Shown here: positions 43,242-54,279 of the stretch, in pieces
How positions within the stretch are numbered: the stretch's first letter is position 1
Layout of the letters: every line of letters begins with the position of its first letter
Source: Stenotrophomonas sp. 24(2023)
Lineage (GTDB): Bacteria > Pseudomonadota > Gammaproteobacteria > Xanthomonadales > Xanthomonadaceae
Direction of reading: 5' to 3'
Length of the DNA stretch: 64,000 nucleotides
Assembly (NCBI RefSeq): GCF_030913365.1
Contig: NZ_CP133160.1
Coordinates: 186,001-250,000 of the forward strand
Notes under the pieces: model-generated
What the model was told of the DNA's origin: nothing
Databases searched by the model: none
What the model saw: the letters and a program-made list of their open reading frames with translations, nothing else
Program-made: the position numbers and the translations under genes

Positions 43242-46200
43242 ATGCCTAAATTTTTCATCGAACACCCGGTCTTCGCCTGGGTGGTGGCGATCCTGATCTC
43301 GCTCAGCGGCGTGATCGCGATCCTCAACCTGGGCGTGGAGTCCTACCCCAACATCGCCCCGCCGCAGGTGACCGTCTCGGCCACCTACCCGGGTGCCAGT
43401 GCGGACACCACCGAAAAATCGGTCACCCAGGTGATCGAGCAGCAGCTGACCGGCATCGACCACCTGCTGTACTTCAGTTCCTCGTCCTCGTCCAACGGCC
43501 GTGCGCAGATCACGCTGACCTTCGAGACCGGCACCGACCCGGACATCGCCCAGGTGCAGGTGCAGAACAAGGTCTCGCTGGCCACGCCACGCCTGCCCTC
43601 GGAAGTGACCCAGCAGGGCGTGGTGGTGGCCAAGGCCAACGCCGGCTTCCTGATGGTGGTGGCGCTGCAGTCCGATACGCCGACCATCAACCGTGATGCG
43701 CTGAACGACATCGTCGGCTCGCGCGTGCTCGACCAGGTCTCGCGCATCCCCGGCGTCGGCAGCACCCAGCAGTTCGGTTCCGAGTACGCCATGAACATCT
43801 GGCTCAACCCGGAAAAGATGCAGGGCTACGGTTTGTCGGCCAGCCAGGTGCTGGCGGCGGTGCGGGCGCAGAACGTGCAGTTCGCCGCCGGCTCGCTGGG
43901 TTCGGACCCGTCCCCGGCCGGCCAGCACTTCACCGCCACCGTGTCGGCCGAAGGCCGCTTCAGCTCGCCGCAGGAGTTCGAGAACATCATCCTGCGCTCC
44001 AACGCCGACGGCTCGCGCGTACTGCTCAAGGACATCGCCCGCGTCGCCTTCGGTGCCAACAACTACGGCTTTGACACCCAGTACAACGGCAAGCCCACCG
44101 GTGCCTTCGCCATCCAGCTGCTGCCGGGCGCCAACGCCCTGAACGTGGCCGAGGCGGTGCGCGCGAAGATGGACGAGCTGCAGCCCAGCTTCCCGGCCGG
44201 CGTGAGCTGGTTCTCGCCGTACGACAGCACCACCTTCGTCAAGATCTCCATCCAGGAAGTGGTCAAGACCCTGTTCGAAGCGGTCCTGCTGGTGTTCCTG
44301 GTGATGCTGATCTTCCTGCAGAACTTCCGCGCGACGATCATCCCCACCCTGGTCATCCCGGTGGCCCTGCTCGGCACGTTCCTGGGCATGTGGATGATCG
44401 GCTTCACGATCAACCAGCTGACCCTGTTCGCGATGGTGCTGGCGATCGGCATCGTGGTCGATGACGCGATCGTGGTGATCGAGAACGTCGAACGCATCAT
44501 GAGCGAGGAAAAGCTCGACCCGAAACCGGCCACGCAGAAGGCGATGACCCAGATCACCGGCGCGGTGGTGGCCATCACCGTGGTGCTGGCGGCGGTGTTC
44601 ATCCCCTCGGCACTGCAGGGTGGCGCGGCCGGTGAGATCTACAAGCAGTTCGCGCTGACCATCGCCATCTCCATGGCGTTCTCCGCGTTCCTGGCACTGG
44701 GCTTCACCCCGGCACTGTGCGCGACCTTCCTCAAGCCGACGCACAACGACAACCCGAACATCATCTACCGTACCTTCAACAAGTACTACGACAAGATCAG
44801 CGGCACCTACGTCGGCCACATCGGCTCGGCCGTGCGCCATGCGCCGCGCTGGATGATCCTGTTCGTGGTGCTGACGGTGCTGTGCGGCTTCCTGTTCACC
44901 CGCATGCCGGGCAGCTTCCTGCCCGAGGAAGACCAGGGCTACGCGCTGGCCATCGTGCAGCTGCCGCCGGGCTCGACCAAGGGCCAGACCAACGAGGTGT
45001 TCGCCCAGATGCGCGGCATCCTGCAGAAGCAGGACGGCTTCGAGGGCATGCTGCAGGTGGCCGGCTTCAGCTTCGTCGGTTCCGGCGAGAACGTGGGCAT
45101 GGGCTTCATCCGCCTCAAGCCCTGGGAAGAGCGCAAGATCACCGTTCCCGAGTTCATCCAGAACATGAACGGTGCCTTCTACGGCATCAAGGAAGCGCAG
45201 ATCTTCGTGGTCAACCTGCCCACCGTGCAGGGCCTGGGCCAGTTCGGCGGCTTCGACATGTGGCTGCAGGACCGTGGCGGCGCCGGCTATGAACAGCTCA
45301 CCCAGGCACGCAACATCCTGCTCGGCACCGCCGCACAGGAAAGCGACAAGCTGGTGGGCGTGCGCCCGAACGGCCTGGAAAACGCCCCGCAGCTGCAGTT
45401 GCACGTTGACCGCGTGCAGGCACAGGCCATGGGCATGTCGGTGTCGGACGTGTACAGCACCATCCAGCTGATGCTGGCCCCGGTGTACGTCAACGACTTC
45501 TTCTACCAGGGCCGCATCAAGCGCGTCACGATGCAGGCCGATGCCCCCTACCGTACCGGCCAGGAATCGCTGCGCAGCTTCTACAGCCCGTCCAGCCTGA
45601 CCCAGAACGCCGACGGCACCAGCGCGATGATCCCGCTGAACACGGTGGTCAAATCCGAGTGGGTGTCCGCCTCGCCGTCGCTGAGCCGCTACAACGGCTA
45701 CTCGGCCATCAACATCGTCGGCTCGCAGGCCCCGGGCAAGAGCTCCGGCGAAGCGATGGGCGCGATGGAAGACATCGTCAACACCAAGCTGCCGCAGGGC
45801 TTCGGCTACGACTGGTCGGGCCTGTCCTACCAGGAAATCCTGGCCGGCAATGCCGCGACCCTGCTGCTGGTGCTGTCGATCGTGGTGGTGTTCCTGTGCC
45901 TGGCCGCGCTGTATGAAAGCTGGTCCATCCCGGTGGCGGTGCTGCTGGTGGTGCCGCTGGGCGTGCTCGGTGCGATCGGCCTGTCGATGCTGCGCGGGCT
46001 GCCCAACGACATCTTCTTCAAGATCGGCCTGATCACCGTGATCGGCCTGGCCGCGAAGAACGCGATCCTGATCGTGGAGTTCGCGGTGGAGCAGCGTGCC
46101 TCGGGCAAGACCCTGCGCGATGCCACCATCGAAGCGGCCCGCCTGCGTTTCCGCCCGATCCTGATGACCTCCTTCGCGTTCATCATGGGCGTGATCCCGA

Positions 46201-46415
46201 TGGCCATCTCCACCGGCGCCGGCGCCAATTCCCGCCACGCCATCGGTACCGGCGTGATCGGCGGCATGCTGTTCGCCACCCTGCTGGGCCTGCTGATGAT
46301 CCCGGTGTTCTTCGTGGTCGTGCGCCGCATGCTGGGCGACAAGCTGGACGAACCGTCCAAGGAGTTCGTGGCCCGCCAGCGCGACGCGGAAAGCGCGCAC
46401 CGCCCGGATCGTTGA
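43242..46415 (+). CDS. RND multidrug efflux pump (AcrB/MexB, HAE1 family)
   Basis: 1057 residues, the full length of HAE1 pumps. The proton-relay residues are present: D407 and D408 in IGIVVDDAIVVIENVERIM and K939 in IGLAAKNAILIVEF. N-terminal MPKFFIEHPVFAWVVAILI is the classic first helix. It exports drugs from the periplasm and inner leaflet by proton motive force. No outer-membrane factor gene follows: a terminator comes 25 bp after the stop, so it must borrow a TolC-like channel. It may be one of the S. maltophilia two-gene Sme pumps (e.g. SmeGH or SmeMN), which I cannot settle. Confidence 0.96.
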   Translation: MPKFFIEHPVFAWVVAILISLSGVIAILNLGVESYPNIAPPQVTVSATYPGASADTTEKSVTQVIEQQLTGIDHLLYFSSSSSSNGRAQITLTFETGTDPDIAQVQVQNKVSLATPRLPSEVTQQGVVVAKANAGFLMVVALQSDTPTINRDALNDIVGSRVLDQVSRIPGVGSTQQFGSEYAMNIWLNPEKMQGYGLSASQVLAAVRAQNVQFAAGSLGSDPSPAGQHFTATVSAEGRFSSPQEFENIILRSNADGSRVLLKDIARVAFGANNYGFDTQYNGKPTGAFAIQLLPGANALNVAEAVRAKMDELQPSFPAGVSWFSPYDSTTFVKISIQEVVKTLFEAVLLVFLVMLIFLQNFRATIIPTLVIPVALLGTFLGMWMIGFTINQLTLFAMVLAIGIVVDDAIVVIENVERIMSEEKLDPKPATQKAMTQITGAVVAITVVLAAVFIPSALQGGAAGEIYKQFALTIAISMAFSAFLALGFTPALCATFLKPTHNDNPNIIYRTFNKYYDKISGTYVGHIGSAVRHAPRWMILFVVLTVLCGFLFTRMPGSFLPEEDQGYALAIVQLPPGSTKGQTNEVFAQMRGILQKQDGFEGMLQVAGFSFVGSGENVGMGFIRLKPWEERKITVPEFIQNMNGAFYGIKEAQIFVVNLPTVQGLGQFGGFDMWLQDRGGAGYEQLTQARNILLGTAAQESDKLVGVRPNGLENAPQLQLHVDRVQAQAMGMSVSDVYSTIQLMLAPVYVNDFFYQGRIKRVTMQADAPYRTGQESLRSFYSPSSLTQNADGTSAMIPLNTVVKSEWVSASPSLSRYNGYSAINIVGSQAPGKSSGEAMGAMEDIVNTKLPQGFGYDWSGLSYQEILAGNAATLLLVLSIVVVFLCLAALYESWSIPVAVLLVVPLGVLGAIGLSMLRGLPNDIFFKIGLITVIGLAAKNAILIVEFAVEQRASGKTLRDATIEAARLRFRPILMTSFAFIMGVIPMAISTGAGANSRHAIGTGVIGGMLFATLLGLLMIPVFFVVVRRMLGDKLDEPSKEFVARQRDAESAHRPDR

Positions 46416-46440
46416 TCCGGCGGTGAGCTGAAACGAAAAA

Positions 46441-46468
46441 GGCCCCGGAGCGATCCGGGGCCTTTTTT
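46441..46468 (+). terminator. Strong Rho-independent terminator of the RND operon
   Basis: Stem GGCCCCGG / CCGGGGCC with a six-base loop, then TTTTTT and a run of A on the other side. It lies 25 bp after the pump stop. Confidence 0.92.
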
Positions 46469-46480
46469 GTTGTCCAGAAC

Positions 46481-46920
46481 CCGGTAGCCGCCAACCTTGG
46501 TTGGCGCTCAAGGACCCGTGTCAACCGAGGTTGACACCTACCCAAGCGGCAGACACCCGGTAGCCGCCAACCTTGGTTGGCGCTCAAGGATCCGTGTCAG
46601 CCAAGGCTGACATCTACCAGAGCGGCAGACACCCGGTAGTCGCCAACCTTGGTTGGCGCTCAAGGATCCGTGTCAACCAAGGTTGACACCTACCAGAGCG
46701 GCAGACACCCGGTCGTCGCCAACCTTGGTTGGCGCTCAAGGATCCGTGTCAACCAAGGTTGACACCTACCAGAGCGGCAGACACCCGGTCGTCGCCAACC
46801 TTGGTTGGCGCTCAAGGATCCGTGTCAGCCAAGGCTGACACCTACCAGAGCGGCAGACCCGGTAGCCGCCAACCTTGGTTGGCGCTCGGGAATCCGCGCC
46901 AACCCACGGTGACACCTGCC
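46481..46920. repeat. Six-unit tandem array of head-to-head SMAG palindromes
   Basis: Units start with CCGG at 46481, 46557, 46633, 46709, 46785 and 46859: four steps give exactly 76 bp and the last 74. Each holds GTAGCCGCCAACCTTGGTTG with closing arm, a short link (GCTCAAGGATC), and an inverted stem GTGTCAACCAAGGTTGACAC ending in CTACC. Units 4 and 5 read GTCG in place of GTAG. Stem bases change in pairs between units. The array fills the 519-bp gap between the RND operon and the acyl-CoA dehydrogenase gene, with the terminator. Confidence 0.92.
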
Positions 46921-46934
46921 CGATGCGTGCTCGC

Positions 46935-48083
46935 TCAGCGCAACCCGGTCTCGTTGCGGGCGATCACCAGGCGCTGGATCTCCGAAGTGCCCTCGTAGAT
47001 CTCGGTGATCTTGGCATCACGGAAGTAGCGCTCCAGCGGCATTTCCTTCGAATAGCCCATGCCACCGTGGATCTGCACCGCCTGGTGGGTGATCCACATC
47101 GCCGCCTCCGAAGCGGTGAGCTTGGCGATGGCCGCCTCGTTGCTGAACCGCTTGCCATGGCCCTTCACCCACGCTGCGCGCAGGGTCAGCAGCAGGGCGG
47201 CGTCCAGCTTGCACTTCATGTCGGCGATCTTGGCCTGGGTCATCTGGAAGGTACCGATCGCCGCACCGAAGGCCTTGCGGTCCTTCACGTATTCGATCGT
47301 CGCCTCGTAGGCGGCACGGGCAATGCCGATCGCCTGCGACGCGATGCCGATGCGGCCGGCGTCAAGCACGCCCATGGCGATCTTGAAGCCCTCGCCTTCC
47401 TGGCCCAGCACGTCTTCGGGCTGTGCCACGTAATCGTTGAACTCGATCTCGCAGGTGGCCGAGGCGCGGATGCCCAGCTTCGGCTCGGTCTTGCCACGGC
47501 CGAAGCCCGGCTTGTCGGTATCGATCAGGAAGGCGGTGATGCCGCGCGCGCCCTTGTCCGGTTCGCTCATGGCGAACAGCACGATGTACTTGGCCACCGG
47601 GCCGGAGGTGATCCAGCTCTTCTTGCCATTGATGACGAAGGTGCCGTCAGCCTGCTTGAGCGCGCGGCAACGCATGGCCGTGGCATCCGAACCGGACTGC
47701 GGCTCGGTCAGCGCGAAGGCACCGATGGCTTCACCCTCGGCGATGGCACGCACGTACTTCTGCTTCTGCGCCTCGTTGCCGTGGGTCAGGATGCCGTTGC
47801 AGAACAGCGAGTTGTTGACCGACATGATGGTCGAATGCGCAGCGTCACCGGCGGCGACCTCCACCATCGCCAGCACGTAGGCAATCGGGTCCATGCCTGC
47901 ACCGCCGTATTCGGTCGGCACTTCAATGCCCATCAGGCCGTTTTCGCCGAGCAGGCGGATGTTCTCCAGCGGGAACTCGCCCGTGCGGTCGTGATGCTCG
48001 GCGCTGGGCGCGATCTTTTCCTGCGCGATGCGCCGCGCCACGTCCTGCAGCATCAGCTGCTCTTCGGTAAAGCTGAAATCCAC
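46935..48083 (-). CDS. Acyl-CoA dehydrogenase
   Basis: 382 residues, standard size. FAD enzyme that introduces the alpha-beta double bond into acyl-CoA and passes electrons to ETF. Characteristic motifs: FALTEPQSGSDATAMRCRA, KSWITSGPVAKYIVLFA, QIHGGMGYSKEMPLERYFRDAKITEIYEGTSE (split here for clarity), with catalytic Glu at about residue 364 in YEGTSE. Residues resemble the short-chain / isovaleryl group, but the exact chain length cannot be set. It is divergent from the ArsR-methyltransferase gene and ends next to the palindrome array. Confidence 0.94.
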   Translation of the reverse strand: MDFSFTEEQLMLQDVARRIAQEKIAPSAEHHDRTGEFPLENIRLLGENGLMGIEVPTEYGGAGMDPIAYVLAMVEVAAGDAAHSTIMSVNNSLFCNGILTHGNEAQKQKYVRAIAEGEAIGAFALTEPQSGSDATAMRCRALKQADGTFVINGKKSWITSGPVAKYIVLFAMSEPDKGARGITAFLIDTDKPGFGRGKTEPKLGIRASATCEIEFNDYVAQPEDVLGQEGEGFKIAMGVLDAGRIGIASQAIGIARAAYEATIEYVKDRKAFGAAIGTFQMTQAKIADMKCKLDAALLLTLRAAWVKGHGKRFSNEAAIAKLTASEAAMWITHQAVQIHGGMGYSKEMPLERYFRDAKITEIYEGTSEIQRLVIARNETGLR

Positions 48084-48206
48084 AACACCCTCCCGGGTAC
48101 ATGATGTTATGGGCCGCGCACGGCGTGCCCAGGTAGCGCGATTGTACCGGGGGCAGGCCCTTTCCGTACGCCACCGACTTGACCGGGAATGGCGACCTCG
48201 GCGAAT

Positions 48207-48234
48207 ATATCTCTATATCGCGATAGGTAGATAT
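48207..48234 (+). promoter_or_regulatory. 28-bp dyad operator, SahR-like
   Basis: Outer arms ATATCT (48207-48212) and AGATAT (48229-48234) and inner palindrome TATCGCGATA (48216-48225), symmetric about the same centre. It ends two bases before the ATG of the ArsR-methyltransferase gene. A dyad of this AT-rich ATATC...GATAT type is what I recall for SahR sites in Proteobacteria, so autoregulation of the met operon is likely. Confidence 0.75.
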
Positions 48235-48236
48235 TT

Positions 48237-49166
48237 ATGGATCTGGAAGACTGGTCGACCCGCCTGAAGGTGTTCGCCGATGCGACCCGCGTGCGCCTGC
48301 TGGCGCTGCTGGAGCAGGAAGAACTGACGGTGGCGGAACTGTCGGCCATCACCCGCCTGGCCCAGCCGCGTGTGTCCACCCACCTGGCACGCCTGAAGGA
48401 AGCCGGCCTTGTCCGCGACCGCCGTGCCGGCGTTTCGGCCTACTACCGTTTCGACGAGGCCCAGCTGGACCCGGCGCAGCAGGCATTGTGGCATGCCTTG
48501 AGCAATGGAAGCGATGATCCGCTGCTGCGACAGGATGCTGAACGGGTGGCCGCGGTGCTGGCCAGCCGCGCTGCCGACCAGAACTGGGCCGACAGCGTGG
48601 CCGGCGACATGGAGCGCCACTATTCCCCGGGCCGCACCTGGGAAGCGCTGGCACGCACGGCGCTGCCGCTGCTGGAAACCGGTGACGTGCTGGACATCGC
48701 CTCCGGTGATGGCGTGCTGGCCGAACTGGTGGCGCCGCACGCCAGACGCTACGTCTGCATCGACACCAGCGCGCGCGTGGTCGCCGCCGCCAGCGAGCGC
48801 CTGCGCCGCCTGCCCAACGTGGAAGTACAGGAAGGCGACATGCACGCGCTGCCGTTCAAGGACCGCAGTTTCGACCTGGTGGTGCTGATGCATGCGCTTA
48901 CTTACGCCAGCAAGCCGGCGCAGGCCGTCACCGAAGCCGCGCGCGTGCTGCGGCCCGGCGGCCGTCTGCTGCTGTGCAGCCTGGCCCGGCACGAGCACAA
49001 GGCCGCCGTGGAAGCGTACGGCCACGTCAACCTGGGTTTCAGCGACAAGGAACTGAAGAAGTTCGTCGACAAGGCTGGGCTGGACGTCTCCAGCCTGGAA
49101 ACGGTCACCCGCGAAAAGCGCCCGCCGCATTTCGAAGTGATCTCGCTGATCGCCAACAAGCCCTGA
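48237..49166 (+). CDS. sahR: ArsR-family regulator fused to SAM-dependent methyltransferase domain (SahR-like)
   Basis: 309 residues. The first ~90 form an ArsR winged helix (WSTRLKVFADATRVRLLALLEQEELTVAELSAITRLAQPRVSTHLARLKEAGLVRDRR); the remainder is a class I methyltransferase fold (VLDIASGDGVLAELVAPHA, LVVLMHALTYASKPAQAVTEAARVLRPGG). This fusion next to metH matches SahR, an S-adenosylhomocysteine-sensing repressor of methionine-cycle genes. It has no visible metal-binding cysteine motif, so metal sensing is unlikely. A 28-bp dyad abuts the start codon. It is nine bases ahead of the first metH gene. Confidence 0.85.
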   Translation: MDLEDWSTRLKVFADATRVRLLALLEQEELTVAELSAITRLAQPRVSTHLARLKEAGLVRDRRAGVSAYYRFDEAQLDPAQQALWHALSNGSDDPLLRQDAERVAAVLASRAADQNWADSVAGDMERHYSPGRTWEALARTALPLLETGDVLDIASGDGVLAELVAPHARRYVCIDTSARVVAAASERLRRLPNVEVQEGDMHALPFKDRSFDLVVLMHALTYASKPAQAVTEAARVLRPGGRLLLCSLARHEHKAAVEAYGHVNLGFSDKELKKFVDKAGLDVSSLETVTREKRPPHFEVISLIANKP

Positions 49167-49175
49167 GGAGGCCCC

Positions 49176-50263
49176 GTGGCTGTCCTGCCCTGGCTGTACC
49201 CCGACCGCGCTGCCGCCCTGCTTGATGCACTGCGCCAGCGCATCCTGATCATCGACGGTGCGATGGGCACCATGATCCAGCGCCACGGCCTGCAGGAAGC
49301 CGACTACCGGGGCGAGCGCTTCGCCGGGGGCTACGACCACAGCCATGGCCCCGGCTGCAGCCACGGTGCGCCGGAAGGCCATGACCTGAAAGGCAACAAC
49401 GACCTGTTGCTGCTGACCCGGTCGGACATCATCAGCGGCATCCACACCGCTTACCTGGAAGCGGGCGCGGACCTGGTGGAAACCAACACCTTCAATGCCA
49501 CGTCGGTCAGCCAGGCCGACTACCACCTCCAGCACCTGGTCTACGAACTGAACAAGGCCGGCGCGGCGGTCGCACGGGCCTGCTGCGATGCCGTGGCGGC
49601 CACCACGCCGGGCAAGCCGCGCTTCGTCATCGGCGTGGTCGGGCCGACCAGCCGCACCGCCTCGATCAGCCCGGACGTGAACGATCCCGGCTTCCGCAAC
49701 ACCAGCTTCGACGAACTGCGTGACACCTACCGCGAGGCCATCGACGGCCTGATCGACGGCGGTGCCGACACCCTGATGGTCGAGACCATCTTCGACACGC
49801 TCAATGCCAAGGCGGCGCTGTACGCGCTGGAAGAGGCCTTCGACGCACGCGGCGGGCGCCTGCCGGTGATGATCTCCGGCACCATCACCGATGCCTCCGG
49901 GCGTACGCTCTCCGGGCAGACCGCCGAGGCGTTCCATGCGTCGGTCTCGCACACCCGGCCGCTGTCGATCGGGCTGAACTGCGCACTGGGCGCCAACGAC
50001 CTGCGGCCGCACGTGGAAACCCTGGCACGGGTGGCCGGTTGCCATGTCAGCGCGCATCCCAATGCCGGCCTGCCCAATGCCTTCGGCGAGTACGACGAAA
50101 CCCCCGAGGAGATGGCCGCCACCCTGCGCGGCTTCGCCCGCGATGGCCTGCTGAACCTGGTGGGCGGCTGCTGCGGCACCACCCCTGACCATATCCGCGC
50201 GATCGCCGAGGCCGTGGCCGACCTGCCCCCGCGTGCCCTGCCCGCGCTGCAGGAGCATGCCGC

Positions 50264-50267
<4 letters not shown>
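49176..50267 (+). CDS. metH1: Methionine synthase, homocysteine-binding module (split MetH, part 1)
   Basis: 363 residues from GTG at 49176, with GAGGAG five bases upstream. It corresponds to the N-terminal ~350 residues of E. coli MetH. Zinc and homocysteine-binding cysteines lie in [12 protein letters not shown] and [14 protein letters not shown]. It presents homocysteine as a thiolate to the B12-bound methyl. The remaining MetH domains are a separate gene overlapping by 4 bp (ATGA), so translation is coupled and the products must assemble. In Xanthomonadaceae this split is regular, hence not a pseudogene. Confidence 0.93.
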
Positions 50268-52954
<2,687 letters not shown>

Positions 52955-52962
52955 ACCGATGA

Positions 52963-53016
52963 CGCCGGGCCATGCCCGGTGCCATCCCCCGCCGCCGGGC
53001 CTGGCCCGGCGTTACC
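52963..53016. repeat. Two CGCCGGGC-type palindromes between metH2 and the MFS gene
   Basis: Stems at 52963-52981 (around CATGC) and 52993-53011 (CGCCGGGCC-T-GGCCCGGCG), the second ending in TTACC, a variant of an inverted GTAG-type head. Confidence 0.6.
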
Positions 53017-53032
53017 GTGCATTATTCCCGCG

Positions 53033-54217
53033 ATGACCGTCCCTGCCGCCCGCCTCTCCAGTTTCTACCTGTTCTACTACGCCGCACTGGGCGCGTTCAC
53101 GCCGTACTGGAGCCTGTTCCTGACCGCGCGCGGGATGAGCGTCACCGCCATCAGCGTGATGATGGGCCTGTGGTACGCCACCCGCGTGGTCGCACCGAGC
53201 ACGTGGACGTCGCTGGCGGCTGCCTCGCCGAAACCGATCCGCCTGCTGCGGCTGGGCTGCGTGCTGACCCTGCTCAGCTTCATGGCCTTCCTGCTGCCCC
53301 TGCCACAGCCGTGGATGTACCCGGCGATGGTGGTGTTCTGCTTCTTCTACAACGCGGTGATGCCACAGTTCGAATCGATCACCCTGACCCACCTGGGCAG
53401 CGACAGCCATCGTTACGGGCTGATCCGCGTCTGGGGCTCGCTGGGTTTCATCGCCATCGTCACGTTGTTCGGCTGGCTGATCGAGGGAGACGACGGTAGC
53501 AGCCGCGCCGGCATGCTGCCCTGGCTGATGCTGCCGCTGTTCGTGCTGCTGGTGCTGTCGGCCTTCGGCAACCAGTACGCCCGCAGCCTGGACAGGCGCA
53601 GCGATGATGCCAGCGGCTTCTGGCAGATCGTGCGGCGCCCGGCGGTGCTGGCCTTCTTCCTGGCCGCTTTCATGGAGCAGCTGTCATTCGGCCCCTACTA
53701 CACCTTCTTCTCGGTCTACATGGACCATCACGGCTACCGCACCTCGCTGCTGGGCCTGCTGTGGACGGTCGGCGTGGTGTTCGAGGTGGGCGTGTTCTTC
53801 ACCATCGGCCGCTTCTTCCGTCGCCACGACGCCAGCTGGATGCTGCTGATCGCGCTGAGCAGTTCGTGCCTGCGCTGGGCGGTGACCGCGCTGTTCCCGC
53901 AGAACCTGCCGGTGATGCTGGTCGCGCAGACCGCGCACGCACTGGGTTTTGCCGCCTTCTTCGCCGCCGCCATGCAGATGCTGGCCACCTATTTCCCCGG
54001 TCGCCTCAACGGCCACGGCCAGGGGCTGCTGTATGGCTTCTCCTCCGGCGTGGGCGGTGTGCTGGGGGCGCTGATCGCCGGACAGCTGTGGACGATCGAC
54101 AACGGCCGCACCGCCTTCCTGGCCGCCAGTGGCTTCGCCCTGGTCGGCGCACTGCTGTGCTTCTTCGCCCTGAACCTGCCGCTGATCCGTGCGCGGCGGG
54201 CCACGGCCCAGGGCTGA
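53033..54217 (+). CDS. MFS transporter (MFS_1-like)
   Basis: 394 residues from ATG at 53033 (MTVPAARLSSFYLFYYAALGAF). Twelve predicted membrane helices; the opening FYLFYYAALGAFTPYWSLFLTARGMS and RVVAPSTWTSLA fit the phenylpropionate (HcaT)/nucleoside symporter-like MFS group. The duplicated RVWGSLGFIAIV and GFAAFFAAAMQML segments are typical. Substrate unknown. It follows metH2 after two palindromes and precedes the amidohydrolase by 62 bp. Confidence 0.88.
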   Translation: MTVPAARLSSFYLFYYAALGAFTPYWSLFLTARGMSVTAISVMMGLWYATRVVAPSTWTSLAAASPKPIRLLRLGCVLTLLSFMAFLLPLPQPWMYPAMVVFCFFYNAVMPQFESITLTHLGSDSHRYGLIRVWGSLGFIAIVTLFGWLIEGDDGSSRAGMLPWLMLPLFVLLVLSAFGNQYARSLDRRSDDASGFWQIVRRPAVLAFFLAAFMEQLSFGPYYTFFSVYMDHHGYRTSLLGLLWTVGVVFEVGVFFTIGRFFRRHDASWMLLIALSSSCLRWAVTALFPQNLPVMLVAQTAHALGFAAFFAAAMQMLATYFPGRLNGHGQGLLYGFSSGVGGVLGALIAGQLWTIDNGRTAFLAASGFALVGALLCFFALNLPLIRARRATAQG

Positions 54218-54279
54218 CACGGGAACGCACAACACCCCGATGGGGTAGGCTCGGACGCATCCCTCGACAGGAGTTGCCG

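Noticed and set aside
41296-46415. Naming the efflux operon smeDEF
   Set aside because: smeDEF has a divergent smeT and an outer-membrane gene smeF; here TetR is in line and no outer-membrane gene exists, so no symbol is given.
46481-46920. Short ORFs (61 and 89 codons) across the second array
   Set aside because: They arise from the repeat itself (identical peptide repeats without a ribosome site) and not from a gene.
48107-48236. Additional gene between the acyl-CoA dehydrogenase and the ArsR gene
   Set aside because: Only short frames without start signals; the segment is better explained as divergent promoters plus the dyad.
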